A DNA stretch of 64,000 nt from CAVTWY01 sp963738615 (GTDB lineage Bacteria > Pseudomonadota > Gammaproteobacteria > Burkholderiales > Burkholderiaceae_C): assembly GCA_963738615.1 (NCBI GenBank), contig CAVTXI010000004.1:124001-188000 (forward strand), given 5' to 3'. Numbering within the stretch: position 1 is the stretch's first letter; every line of letters starts with the position of its first letter. Shown here piece after piece: positions 16,300-25,893 of the stretch. Made by a program: the position numbers and the translations under genes. The notes under the pieces are model-generated. The model saw only the letters and a program-made list of their open reading frames with translations. It was not told the DNA's origin and made no database searches.

Positions 16300-18216
16300 A
16301 TGCCAAGCACGTCACGCTCCGACGCGCCGATGTCGATGCTGATGTCGATGGGAACCGTCACGCGCCGCCCCATCGCGCTGCTGAACGACGAGCTGGTGAA
16401 CCAGATCGCTGCGGGCGAGGTTGTCGAGCGCCCCGCGTCGGTCGTGCGCGAGTTGGTCGACAACGCGATTGACGCGGGCGCACGGTCGATCATCGTGCGC
16501 CTGTCGGCCGGCGGCGTGCGGTCGATCGCGGTCGAGGACGATGGCTTGGGCATCCCTGCGCACGAACTGGCACTGTCGGTGCAGCGCCATGCGACCAGCA
16601 AGGTGGCGTCGCTCGCGGACCTCGAGGGCGTGGCCACGATGGGCTTTCGTGGCGAAGCGCTCGCGGCGATTGCGTCGGTGGCCGAAGTCGCGATCACCAG
16701 CCGCACGCCCGATGCGACACATGCCACGCGCATGGACGCGCGCACCGGTGAGGTGGGGCCGGCGGCGCGCGCGACCGGCACCACCGTCGAAGTGCGCGAG
16801 CTTTTCTTCGCCACACCCGCGCGGCGCAAGTTCCTGAAGGCCGACGCGACCGAACTGGCACACGCCGTCGAAGCCGTGAAGCGGCACGCGCTTGCGCGCG
16901 CCGACATCGGATTTCAGATTTGGGCCGAGGGGCGGTTGGTGCATGCGTGGCGCGCCGTTGGCGATGGCGCCGGTGGTGACGGTGACCGGCTGCGCGAGGT
17001 GCTTGGCGACGACTTCGCGGCACGAAGCCTGAACGTCGCGCTCGAGTCGCCAGGCCTCGTGATTCAAGGCCGCGTGGGCACACCCGACATCGCGCGCGCA
17101 CGCGCCGATCAGCAGTACGTGTACGTCAACGGCCGCTACGTGCGCGACCGCCTGATCGCGCATGCGGTGCGCGCGGCCTTCGACGACGTGCTGCACGGCG
17201 CGCGCCAGCCGGCCTATGTGCTGCGGCTGGCGCTCGACCCGGCGCGGGTCGACGTCAATGTGCATCCGACCAAGATCGAGGTACGGCTGCGCGACGGACG
17301 TGACGTGCACGTGATGGTGCAGCGCGCAGTCGAACAGGCGTTGGCAACACCGCGCGCACACGATGCGGCGGTGGCCGACGGCAGCGCCCCGCGCGCGTCG
17401 ATCGGCACTGCGGCGCATGCGCCGTGGGTGCCGGCCGCGGGCCGCTTCGGCACGCCCTTGCCGCCTGCGGTTCAACAGGGCTTGCCATGGCGCGCGTCGA
17501 TCGACGCGAGCGCCTGGCCGGTCGTGGCCGAGCGTGTGGCCAACTACACGGCCGAACGCGTGTCGCCGCAGGCGGCGACACCCGCGCCAGCGTTCAGCGA
17601 CGATGACGATTGGCCGCTGGGTCGCGCGGTAGCGCAGGTGCAAGGCATCTACATCGTGGCCGAGAACCGCCATGGCCTGATCGTGGTCGACATGCACGCG
17701 GCGCACGAACGCATCGTGTACGAGCGACTGAAGCGCGAACGCACGAGCGAAGCCGCGAGCCGGGGTGCAGGTTCATCGCTGGCGTCGCAGCCGCTGCTGG
17801 TGCCGGTCACCTTCGCAGCGACGCCCGTTGAGATCGCCATGGCGCAGGAGCACGCGGCGACACTGCTCGAATTGGGGCTCGAAGTCACGCCGCTGTCGGA
17901 CCGGACGCTTGCCGTGCGCTCACGCCCTGCCGCCCTTCCCGACGCCGACCCCGCCGCACTGGTGCGCGACGTGCTGGCCGATCTTCAGCAGGCACCGGCG
18001 TCGCGCATCGTCGAACGCGCACGCGACGAGGTGTTGTCCACCATGGCCTGCCACGGCGCCGTGCGTGCCAACCGCCGACTGACGCTCGACGAGATGAACG
18101 CGCTGCTGCGCCAGATGGAAGCCACCGAACGCAGCGACGTGTGCAACCACGGCCGCCCGACCTGGCGCGCGATCACCGTGAAAGAACTCGACACGTTGTT
18201 CATGCGCGGTCGATAG
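16300..18216 (+). CDS. mutL: DNA mismatch repair protein MutL
   Basis: MutL couples MutS mismatch recognition to strand incision. The N-terminal GHKL ATPase motifs are intact (VNQIAAGEVVERPASVVRELVDN, DAGARSIIV, MGFRGEALAAI). The C-terminal dimerisation domain contains DMHAAHERIVYE, which matches the D-Q/M-H-A-x2-E-x4-E endonuclease metal motif, and a CNHGRPTW motif near the end. This suggests a nicking MutL of the MutH-independent type. At 638 residues the length is normal. The true start may be one of the in-frame Met codons up to 16351. Confidence 0.95.
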   Translation: MPSTSRSDAPMSMLMSMGTVTRRPIALLNDELVNQIAAGEVVERPASVVRELVDNAIDAGARSIIVRLSAGGVRSIAVEDDGLGIPAHELALSVQRHATSKVASLADLEGVATMGFRGEALAAIASVAEVAITSRTPDATHATRMDARTGEVGPAARATGTTVEVRELFFATPARRKFLKADATELAHAVEAVKRHALARADIGFQIWAEGRLVHAWRAVGDGAGGDGDRLREVLGDDFAARSLNVALESPGLVIQGRVGTPDIARARADQQYVYVNGRYVRDRLIAHAVRAAFDDVLHGARQPAYVLRLALDPARVDVNVHPTKIEVRLRDGRDVHVMVQRAVEQALATPRAHDAAVADGSAPRASIGTAAHAPWVPAAGRFGTPLPPAVQQGLPWRASIDASAWPVVAERVANYTAERVSPQAATPAPAFSDDDDWPLGRAVAQVQGIYIVAENRHGLIVVDMHAAHERIVYERLKRERTSEAASRGAGSSLASQPLLVPVTFAATPVEIAMAQEHAATLLELGLEVTPLSDRTLAVRSRPAALPDADPAALVRDVLADLQQAPASRIVERARDEVLSTMACHGAVRANRRLTLDEMNALLRQMEATERSDVCNHGRPTWRAITVKELDTLFMRGR

Positions 18217-18240
18217 CAGTCCGCCAGCCCACCAGCCACC

Positions 18241-19153
18241 ATGGCCACGATCCGCCTTGACCCCACCCGCGCACAGCGAGACCCGAGGCGCTCGCGCGTG
18301 CGCGCAGCAACCGCGCCCGTGAGTCGCCCCAGGCATACGGGTGCGGACGCACGTCAGCCACCGCGCAGCCCCACGACGCCCGATCGCCCCCCAGCGGATA
18401 CCGAGCGCCTGTCGAAGCGCATGGCCGCCCAGGGCCTGGCTTCGCGCCGCGAAGCCGACGCGTGGATCGAAGCCGGATGGGTGCGCGTCGACGGCCGCAT
18501 CGCGGTGCTTGGTGAACGTGTCGGCGCCCATGTCAGCATCGCGATCGACGACGCAGCCTGGTCGCAACAGCAGTCGAAGGTGACGATCCTGCTGAACAAG
18601 CCGCTGGGCGTGGTCAGCGGGCAAGCCGAAGACGGCCACATCGACGCGGCGTCCACCATCACTGTGGCGTCGCATTGGCCGCATGACCCCAGCCCACGAC
18701 GCCATCATCCAAGCCATACCCAGAGGCCTGGCGCCCGCAGGGCGGCTCGACCTCGATTCGACCGGGCTGCTCGTACTGACGCAAGACGGACGAGTTGCGC
18801 GCCGCCTGATCGGCGATGACGCCTCGATCGACAAGGAATACCTCGTCAGCGTCGACTGGCGCGACGCAACGGCATGGTCCGACGCCGCACTGGCGCGGCT
18901 GCGCCACGGGCTCGAACTCGACGGCGTGGCACTCGAACCCGCGCTGGTCGACCGGCTCGGCGGCAACACCAACCACGGCCGCGGAAGGCTTCGCATGGTG
19001 CTGCGCGAAGGCCGCAAGCGACAGATCCGCCGCATGTGCGAAGCCGTCGGCCTGCGCGTGACCGCGCTCGAGCGGGTGCGCATCGGCCGCGTGCTGCTGG
19101 GCGAACTGCCGCCCGGGCAGTGGCGTTACCTGCGCGATAACGAAACGTTCTGA
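18241..19153 (+). pseudogene. RluB/RluF-type 23S rRNA pseudouridine synthase (frameshifted)
   Basis: The N-terminal half (18241 to about 18690) has a basic low-complexity extension and then an S4 RNA-binding domain (RLSKRMAAQGLASRREADAWIEAGWVRVDG), followed by ILLNKPLGVVSG. The C-terminal half, in another frame to 19153, carries the catalytic Asp motif GRLDLDSTGLLVLTQDG and the R-M-V-L-R-E-G-R-K-R-Q-I-R-R-M-C motif. A single indel between about 18680 and 18695 separates them; restoring it gives a complete enzyme. It is closer to RluF or RluB than to RsuA, but the target uridine cannot be fixed. Confidence 0.85.
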
Positions 19154-19190
19154 CCGCGCTGCGGCACGTGTGCACCGCGCACGCGGCCCA

Positions 19191-20171
19191 CTACGGCACC
19201 TCGCCGTGCGCCAACCGCGCCAACGTGTCCTGGACAGCATCGAGCAGCGCAGGCTCGCGGCTGATCGCGCGCTCGAGTGCACGCCGAGCCGCTGCCGACG
19301 CACCCGACGCATCACCGCTGCGTGCACGCGCAACGGCCAGGTTGTTCCACGCCGCGGCGCGGTCGTGTGCGAGCGCCGCGCGTTCGAAGGCGCCTGCGGC
19401 ATCTGACGGGCGTTGCAGCGCCAGCAACGCGTTGCCCAGCCCCATCGCGCCAACGAAACTCGCGGGCCAGCGTGCGAGAAGCGATTCGTACGTGAGCTGT
19501 GCCGACGTCGTCGTCGAAGCTCTCTCGAAACCCACGGCAGCCTGCTCGGCATCATGCTGCGTCGCTTGGGCGGGCCATCGCCCCGGCCGCGTGACCACGA
19601 AAGCCCACGCACCGGCCCTCGCCCAGGTCAATTCGAAGGTCTCGAGCGCCATGACCTCGCGCTGCGTTGCGCCGCTGCGCAGCAGTGCATGGCCGCGGTC
19701 GAGGTCGATGCCGACCAGCACCGCGTAGTGCCACAGCGGCCGCCACGACAGGCCCAGGTTCTGCAGCACCACAACCGGGTTGCCCGCGAGCAGTTCGCGT
19801 CGCAGCGCGCGCAGTTCGCCCGGCACGCGCGTCGCGAGTGCGTCGTGCGCGCGCGGCGCCGCGAGCATCTCGGCCTGAAGGCTGCCTTCGAGCGCGGGGA
19901 CGAACACCATGCGCGCAAGCTCGTCGGGGTGCACGGTGACGCCCGCGTGCGCAAGCACCGTCGCCAGGGCTGCGGGTCCGCAGTGGTACGGGGTCTGGGG
20001 GAAGAACGGCACGGCCGCGAGTTCGACCACAACCGGACCGTCGTCGTCGGTGCGTGCCTTCGGTTCATCGAGCAACGCGCGCGTCTGCCGCGCGAACATC
20101 GATGCGCAGCCCGTCGCTGCAGCGGCCGCAGCGGCCGCCACCGCTGCGATCAGCGCCGGTCGACGTCGCAA
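19191..20171 (-). CDS. PA2778-family cysteine peptidase lipoprotein with TPR tail
   Basis: The 326-residue protein has a lipoprotein signal (poly-Ala stretch then TGC at about residue 21) and a C39-like papain-fold domain. Candidate catalytic Cys and His are in TPYHCGPAALATVLAHAG and PLWHYAVLVGID. The C-terminal 120 residues form tetratricopeptide-like helices (GLGNALLALQRPSDAAGAFERA). This domain order and the adjacent PA2779-like gene define the conserved PA2778-PA2779 pair. The biological role is unknown. Confidence 0.87.
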   Translation of the reverse strand: MRRRPALIAAVAAAAAAAATGCASMFARQTRALLDEPKARTDDDGPVVVELAAVPFFPQTPYHCGPAALATVLAHAGVTVHPDELARMVFVPALEGSLQAEMLAAPRAHDALATRVPGELRALRRELLAGNPVVVLQNLGLSWRPLWHYAVLVGIDLDRGHALLRSGATQREVMALETFELTWARAGAWAFVVTRPGRWPAQATQHDAEQAAVGFERASTTTSAQLTYESLLARWPASFVGAMGLGNALLALQRPSDAAGAFERAALAHDRAAAWNNLAVARARSGDASGASAAARRALERAISREPALLDAVQDTLARLAHGEVP

Positions 20172-20220
20172 GCGTTGATATCCGCAACTGCCGCGCCGTC
20201 AAGTCGACGCGGCACCGGCA

Positions 20221-20646
20221 TCACTTGATCGCGCTCGTGAACGAGAAGATCCGGGTGAAGCCAAGGATGTCGGTGATGACGAGCACGGCGAACACCACGG
20301 CCACCGCAGCCAACGCGTTGATGCCGCCGGCGGGCGCTTGCTCGATGCGGTCCGCCAGCTCGGCGGCTTCGGCATCGCTTAAGGCCGCTGCGCGGATGCG
20401 CGCCGCGTCGGCGTCGACGCCACGCGACTTCAGGATGTCGACCACGTCGGCACGCGCCAGCGCTGCGGCCAGACGGGTGCGGCCGGACGCCGTCGTTGCA
20501 GCAGCATCAGCCGAGGTCTGCGTCGCCGCCTCGGTACCGATCACGGCGGCGTACGACGGCGAAGCGATGCTCGCGAAGGTCATCGACGCGATCACGGTCG
20601 AGGCCACCGAGCGGCGAAGGAACGAGGTGCGGCGAAGCAAGGTCAT
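20221..20646 (-). CDS. PA2779-family exported membrane protein
   Basis: The 141-residue protein has a signal segment (residues about 12-33, ending SPSYAAV), a helical region (ALARADVVDILKSRGVDADAARIRAAALSDAEA), and a C-terminal hydrophobic anchor with a central Gly (AGGINALAAVAVVFAVLVITDILG). It is encoded just upstream of its usual partner, the PA2778-like peptidase, 49 bases away. The peptidase may process or be anchored with it; that is inference. ATG at 20646 was preferred to an upstream in-frame ATG. Confidence 0.85.
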   Translation of the reverse strand: MTLLRRTSFLRRSVASTVIASMTFASIASPSYAAVIGTEAATQTSADAAATTASGRTRLAAALARADVVDILKSRGVDADAARIRAAALSDAEAAELADRIEQAPAGGINALAAVAVVFAVLVITDILGFTRIFSFTSAIK

Positions 20647-20740
20647 CACGTGATCTCCAATGCGGGTTCGAGTTGCGACGATGGTAACGCTGGCTCGAGC
20701 GGTCACGCGTCAGCACGGTTGCCCCTGCTAACCTCGACCG

Positions 20741-21973
20741 GTGAAGTCTGCATCCGAGCCCGCCGCCACCGCGACTTCCGTGCACGCATCGGTGACCGTA
20801 ACCTCGGCCGCGTTGGTGTTGGGCATGCTGCTGGGCTTGCAGCCGATCGTCACCGACCTCTTCCTGCCCGCGCTGCCGCAGATCCGCAGTCAACTCGGCG
20901 CATCGGCAGCCCAGACACAGTGGACGATGTCGGGGCTGATGATGGCGTTCGGCATCGGCCAACTGCTATGGGGCCCGGTGTCGGACCGCTTCGGCCGCAG
21001 GCCGGTGCTGATCGCGAGCCTGGTGCTGTTGACGCTGGCCGGCGTGGGCTCGGCCTCGAGTGATTCGATGGCCGCGCTGGTGGCCTGGCGCGTCGCGCTG
21101 GGTGCATCGCTTGCGGCGGTGATCATGTGCGGCCGCGCGATCGTGCGCGACTTGTACGAACCTACCGAAGGCGCGATGGTGATGTCACGCGCGATGTCGG
21201 TGTTGGCCGTGCTGGCCATCGTGTCGCCCCTGCTGGGTGGTGCGCTGGTGTCGATGCTGGGCTGGCGAGCGGCACTCCTCGGCGTCGCCGTGGTGACGGG
21301 GCTTGCGCTCGTCGTGATCTTGCGCGGCTGGCCCGAAACCGCCGTCCCGAATCCGCGCGCGATGGATGTCGGGCCCTACTTCCGGCAGCTGGCGCGCATC
21401 GCGGCGAACCCGGGCTTTCGCGCGTATGCGCTGCTGGTGAGTTGCACGTACTCCGGGTTGTTTGTCTTCCTGTCGGCGTCCGCCTTCGTATACGTCGGCT
21501 GGCTGGGCCTGACGCCGGCCGCCTATGGCGCCGTGATGGCGGTGACGTCGGTGGCCTACCTCGCCGGCACGGCGTGGTGCCGGCGGCTGATTCCACGCCA
21601 TGGCGTCGCGGGCTCGGTGCGCATGGGCTCGATCGCCACGCTGGTCGCTGCGATCTGGATGGCTGCGGTCGCGTGGTTCGACCTGCGCAGCTTGCCCGCG
21701 CTGCTTGCTCCGCAACTGCTCTTTCACTTCGCGCACGGCGTGCATCAACCTTGCGGCCAGGCCGGCGCAGTCGCGGACTTTCCGCGGGCCGCTGGCGTCG
21801 CGTCGTCGCTGGCCGGTTTCATGATGTCGGCGTTCGCGGTGGGCACAGGCGTGGCGCTGGGGTATGCGATGGACGGTACGCAGCGGCCGATGTTGTGGGC
21901 GGTTGCTGCATGGGCGCTGCTGACGGCCGTGACGGGGTTGACGCTGGTGCAGCGGCATGGCGTCGAGCGCTGA
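20741..21973 (+). CDS. Bcr/CflA family multidrug efflux MFS transporter
   Basis: The 410-residue protein has about 12 transmembrane spans and the DHA1-family motifs. The N-terminal D-x-x-L-P-A-L region (TDLFLPALPQIRSQLG) is followed by motif A at GPVSDRFGRRPVL and by WRVALGASLAAVIMCGRAIVRDL. Bcr/CflA members export drugs such as bicyclomycin, chloramphenicol or sulfonamides; the substrate here is unknown. It starts at GTG 20741. Its 3' end overlaps miaA by 17 bases. Confidence 0.9.
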   Translation: MKSASEPAATATSVHASVTVTSAALVLGMLLGLQPIVTDLFLPALPQIRSQLGASAAQTQWTMSGLMMAFGIGQLLWGPVSDRFGRRPVLIASLVLLTLAGVGSASSDSMAALVAWRVALGASLAAVIMCGRAIVRDLYEPTEGAMVMSRAMSVLAVLAIVSPLLGGALVSMLGWRAALLGVAVVTGLALVVILRGWPETAVPNPRAMDVGPYFRQLARIAANPGFRAYALLVSCTYSGLFVFLSASAFVYVGWLGLTPAAYGAVMAVTSVAYLAGTAWCRRLIPRHGVAGSVRMGSIATLVAAIWMAAVAWFDLRSLPALLAPQLLFHFAHGVHQPCGQAGAVADFPRAAGVASSLAGFMMSAFAVGTGVALGYAMDGTQRPMLWAVAAWALLTAVTGLTLVQRHGVER

Positions 21974-22932
21974 CACGCTGCCTTGGATCGGCCTGGCCGG
22001 TCCAACAGCGAGCGGTAAGTCCGGGCTGGCTGCGAAGCTCGCGCAGCACCTGCCGATCGAGATCGTCAGCGTCGATTCGGCGCAGGTCTACCGCGGCATG
22101 GACATCGGCACGGCCAAGCCTTCGGCCGCCGAACGCGCGGCGGTCCCCCATCACCTGATCGACATCCTCGAGCCGTCGCAGGCGTACTCGGCCGCAGCCT
22201 TCGTCGCCGACGCACGAGCGGCCGTCGCACACATCCACGCGCGCGGACGGTTACCGCTGCTGGTCGGCGGCACGATGTTGTACTTCCACGCGCTGATGAA
22301 CGGTCTGGACGAAATGCCCGCCGCCGACCCTGCCGTTCGTGCGCGCCTGGACGCCGCGGCCGCCACCCACGGCTGGCCTGCACTTCATGCACGACTGGCC
22401 AGCGTCGATGCGGTCACCGCTGCGCGCCTCGCGCCAAACGACGCCCAACGTATTCAGCGTGCGCTCGAGGTGTTCGAAACCAGCGGCCGTCCGCTGTCCG
22501 CATGGCAACGGCGGCGGCGCTGGTGAGCCGAAACCGGCATCGATGCTCGTCAGCCTCGAGCCCGCATCACGCGCGTGGCTGCATCAGCGCATCGCCCAAC
22601 GATTTGACGCGATGCTGCACGCCGGTCTGCTCGACGAGGTGCGCAAACTGAGGGCTCGCGGGGATCTGGGCGCTTCGATGCCGTCGATGCGTTGCGTGGG
22701 CTATCGCCAAGCTTGGCAGGCGATCGACACCGGGCGCTTCGACACGTTGCGCGATGCGGGTGTTGCCGCCACGCGGCAACTCGCGAAACGGCAGATCACG
22801 TGGCTACGGTCGATGGCGGGTCGGCGCGTGGTTGCCTGCGACGACGAGCCTCAGCGGGTGTTCGACACCACGCTGACGCACGTGCAGGAACTGTGGGGTG
22901 ACGTGGGCCGCGTTCAGCCCATCACCGGGTAG
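21957..22932 (+). pseudogene. miaA: tRNA dimethylallyltransferase MiaA (frameshifted)
   Basis: MiaA adds the isopentenyl group to A37 of UNN-decoding tRNAs. The N-terminal part has the P-loop GLAGPTASGKSGLA, the conserved SVDSAQVYRGMDIGTAKP, and HHLIDILEPSQAYSAA; it ends prematurely at 22526. The C-terminal part, in another frame from about 22510, continues with GEPKPASMLVSLEP, the MRCVGYRQAW motif and TRQLAKRQITWLRS. One base missing in the repetitive stretch near 22510-22522 explains the break, and the rest is full length. This is probably a sequence error in an essential-like gene. Confidence 0.9.
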
Positions 22933-23738
22933 TCGCGGCTCGAGCGGCTGCCGCGCTGCGGCGACACGCGCACGCAGTTGCGGCCGGCCTTCTGCGCGGC
23001 CTGCAGCGCCGATTCGGTTTCGCTGACCAGGGTGGCCAGGCTCAGGTGCGCATCGCCCAGAGCCGCCACGCCGACGCTGACGGTGATGTTGAGAGGCGCG
23101 CGGTGCCAAGGCACGGGCGTGTCGGCCACCATCTTGCGCAAACGTTCGGCAACGTCGACGGCGCCCAGCGTTTCGGTGTGCGGAAGGAACGCGGCAAACA
23201 TTTCGCCGTTGTGTCGGCCCAGCAGGTCGGACTTGCGCAGCGCACTGTCGCAGGCCACTGCCACGGCACGTTGCACCGCTGCGCTGGCGGCGCGGCCCTG
23301 TTCTTCTTCGATCGTCGCCAGATGGTCGACCTCGACCACCAGCATCGTCGCGCCGCTTCGGTACCGACGGCAGCGTTCGTACTCGCGCTGCGCGAGTTGC
23401 GAGAAGTGACGGCGGTTGACGATGCCGGTGTCGGTGTCGTGCGTTGCAAGCCGGCGGATGCGGATGCGCGAGGTGGACAGCTCATGCACCATCGGCAGCA
23501 CCAGCGCGAGAAACCCGGCGGCCAGCGCCGCAGCGACCACCACCGCCAACGCCATCGTGGCGAGCGCGGGCACGCCGTTGACCCAGGGCATCGCCAAAAG
23601 GCAGGGCAAGGCTACGGCGGCAGCGGCGACGGCAGCGCCTTCGCACATCACACGCGTCGACCCAAGCTGCTGCGCGCGGTGGTGGGTCAGGGCCAGCAGG
23701 CGGGGCACGGGGCGCTGTGTTCGAGCGGACTTTGACAT
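22914..23738 (-). CDS. Membrane protein with degenerate GGDEF domain
   Basis: The protein of about 274 residues (MSKSARTQRPVP start at 23738) has two hydrophobic helices (residues about 33-85) and then a GGDEF-type domain with THDTDTGIVNRRHFSQLAQREYERC, typical of diguanylate cyclases. The signature loop reads R-H-N-G-E-M-F instead of R-G-G-D-E-F. Without the second Gly and the metal-binding Asp, c-di-GMP synthesis is unlikely, so a binding or structural role is more likely. No allosteric RxxD site is obvious. It converges on miaA with a 19-base overlap. Confidence 0.85.
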   Translation of the reverse strand: MSKSARTQRPVPRLLALTHHRAQQLGSTRVMCEGAAVAAAAVALPCLLAMPWVNGVPALATMALAVVVAAALAAGFLALVLPMVHELSTSRIRIRRLATHDTDTGIVNRRHFSQLAQREYERCRRYRSGATMLVVEVDHLATIEEEQGRAASAAVQRAVAVACDSALRKSDLLGRHNGEMFAAFLPHTETLGAVDVAERLRKMVADTPVPWHRAPLNITVSVGVAALGDAHLSLATLVSETESALQAAQKAGRNCVRVSPQRGSRSSRDYPVMG

Positions 23739-23935
23739 CACGGGAAGCTCGGTTGGGTGGCAAAGCAGCACCTGTACGGTGCTGCCAAAAGCATCGTGAT
23801 TCGAGCACAGAAGGCTTCCTCGTGCATCCCCGGAACACCAGCCCATCGCGGGAGCCGCGGGCTCTTCTCGACGCGCGACCCATGAACCGGGGAGCAGCGG
23901 GTGAGAATGAACGTTGCAGGCGAAGCCGCTTGTCC
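23739..23935. promoter_or_regulatory. Divergent intergenic region
   Basis: A spacer of about 200 bases lies between the divergent GGDEF gene and the ABC exporter gene. It must hold both promoters, but I see no convincing sigma-70 pair, operator or terminator. A run of in-frame codons upstream of the exporter start is not family-like and was not counted as coding. Confidence 0.4.
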
Positions 23936-25753
23936 ATGACATCTTCACGCTCATCCGTCTCTCGCGGCGCGCAACCGCACGCATCCACCCCCGCAAAAGC
24001 AGCCACGCCGACGGCGCTGCGCGGGCTGCTGCCGTTCCTGCGCCCCTATCGCAGCCGCATCGCGCTGGCGGGTGTGTTCCTGGTGTTGGCCGCGGCGGCC
24101 ACGCTGGTGCTGCCGATCGCACTGAAGAACTTGATCGACGGCGGCCTGATCGCGGCCGACCCCGGGCAGCGTGTGATGGCGCTGCGCGGGCACTTCGCGG
24201 CGTTGTTCGCAGTCGGCGCTGCGTTGGGTGTGTTTTCGGCGGCGCGTTTTTATATGGTCTCGTGGCTGGGCGAACGCGTCACGGCCGACGTGCGCAAGGC
24301 CGTCTACAGCCACGTGGTGTCGCAAAGCCCGGCCTTCTTCGAAACCACGCAGACCGGCGAGGTGCTCAGCCGCCTGACCACCGACACCACGCTGGTGCAA
24401 AGCACCATCGGCTCGAGCCTGTCGATGGGCCTGCGCAACTTGGTCATGGCGACCGGTGCGGTGGGCATGCTGGTGGTGACAAACCCGCGCGTGATGATCC
24501 AGGTGCTGGGCATCCTGCTGCTGGTGGTAGCGCCTGCGCTGTACTTCGGTCGCCGCGTGCGCAAGCTGAGCCGGGCAAGTCAGGACCGGGTCGCCGACTC
24601 GAGCGCGATTGCCGCCGAAGTGCTGAACGCGATTCCCGTGGTGCAGAGCTACACGCAAGAGCCGCGCGAGGCGCAACGTTTCGGTGACGCAACCGAAAGC
24701 GCCTTCGACGTCGCACGCAAGCGCACACGCGTGCGCTCGATGCTGGTGGCCTTCATCATCACCGCCACCTTCGGTGCGTTGCTTTGGGGCCTGTACCAGG
24801 GCACACAGGCGGTGATCGAAGGCCGCATCACGGCAGGGCACCTGGGGCAGACCGTCGTCTACATCATCATCCTGGTGTCGAGCGTGGCTGTGCTGTCCGA
24901 AATCTGGGGCGAGGTGCTGCGCGCGGCTGGCGCGACCGAACGCCTGATGGAACTGCTGGCGCAGCAGTCGACCGTACGCGAGCACGCACAGACAGTCGCG
25001 ATGCCCACCACGGCAGGTGGTTCGAGGGTCGAGATTGCGCACCTGCGCTTCGAATACCCCTCACGCCCGGGCCGTCCGGCGCTGGATGACGTGACGATCA
25101 CCGTCGAACCCGGCGAGACCGTCGCGCTGGTGGGCCCCAGCGGCGCCGGCAAGAGCACCGTGTTCCAACTGCTGCTGCGTTTCTATGATGCGCAACAGGG
25201 GCAGCTGCGCATCGACGGCGTCGACGTTGCAAAAGCGTCGCTCGAGCAACTGCGCACCCGCATCGCGCTGGTGCCGCAAGACAGCGTGATCTTCTCGGCC
25301 GACGCCACCGAAAACATCCGCTACGGCCGACCCGACGCGAGCGATGACGAAGTGATCGCTGCCGCCAAGGCCGCGCACGCGCACGAATTCCTCGGCGAGC
25401 TGCCCGAGGGCTACAAGACCTTCCTGGGCGAACGCGGCGTGCGCTTGTCGGGCGGCCAACGCCAGCGCATCAGCATCGCCCGTGCGATCCTGAAGAACCC
25501 GCCACTGCTGCTGCTCGACGAGGCGACCAGCGCGCTCGACACCCAAAGCGAACGCATGGTGCAGGCCGCACTGGAAGAAGCGATGAAGCACCGCACGACG
25601 ATCGTCATCGCGCACCGGCTGTCGACGGTGCAGCGCGCGGACCGCATCGTGGTGCTGGACCACGGGCGCGTGGTCGAAACCGGCACGCACGAATCGCTGG
25701 TGGCGGCCGGCGGGCTTTACGCCAGACTTGCGTCGATGCAGTTCGAAGGCTGA
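23936..25753 (+). CDS. MsbA-like ABC exporter (fused transmembrane and ATPase domains)
   Basis: The half-transporter of about 605 residues has six transmembrane helices (residues about 40-330) and a C-terminal nucleotide-binding domain. The ATPase motifs are complete: Walker A GPSGAGKST, Q-loop VPQDSVIF, signature LSGGQRQRISIARA, Walker B LLLLDEATSALD and H-loop IAHRLSTV. It should dimerise and export lipids, drugs or another hydrophobic compound; it resembles the MsbA/LmrA/BmrA group. ATG at 23936 (MTSSRSSVSRG) was chosen because upstream codons do not resemble the family. Confidence 0.93.
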   Translation: MTSSRSSVSRGAQPHASTPAKAATPTALRGLLPFLRPYRSRIALAGVFLVLAAAATLVLPIALKNLIDGGLIAADPGQRVMALRGHFAALFAVGAALGVFSAARFYMVSWLGERVTADVRKAVYSHVVSQSPAFFETTQTGEVLSRLTTDTTLVQSTIGSSLSMGLRNLVMATGAVGMLVVTNPRVMIQVLGILLLVVAPALYFGRRVRKLSRASQDRVADSSAIAAEVLNAIPVVQSYTQEPREAQRFGDATESAFDVARKRTRVRSMLVAFIITATFGALLWGLYQGTQAVIEGRITAGHLGQTVVYIIILVSSVAVLSEIWGEVLRAAGATERLMELLAQQSTVREHAQTVAMPTTAGGSRVEIAHLRFEYPSRPGRPALDDVTITVEPGETVALVGPSGAGKSTVFQLLLRFYDAQQGQLRIDGVDVAKASLEQLRTRIALVPQDSVIFSADATENIRYGRPDASDDEVIAAAKAAHAHEFLGELPEGYKTFLGERGVRLSGGQRQRISIARAILKNPPLLLLDEATSALDTQSERMVQAALEEAMKHRTTIVIAHRLSTVQRADRIVVLDHGRVVETGTHESLVAAGGLYARLASMQFEG

Positions 25754-25893
25754 GGGGCTACTTACGACGCCCGATGGCGGCGTCGATTGATCACCGTCAC
25801 GCGGACCGCGTCCCTGTGGCAGAGGTGCACATGCCCCCGGCGAAGGCTTGACTCCCACCAGCGGCGCGATCACGCTGAGTGCGGAGGTGCACG

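Noticed and set aside
16312..17706. Minus-strand open frame of 464 codons antisense to mutL
   Set aside because: No domain or signal, and the sense frame is unambiguous MutL.
17920..19083. Minus-strand open frame of 387 codons overlapping the mutL end and the pseudouridine synthase
   Set aside because: It is antisense to two clear genes and lacks any domain.
25765..25785. Short inverted repeat (CGACGCC/GGCGTCG) after the ABC exporter, considered as a terminator
   Set aside because: The loop is 7 bases and no T-run follows; too weak to call.
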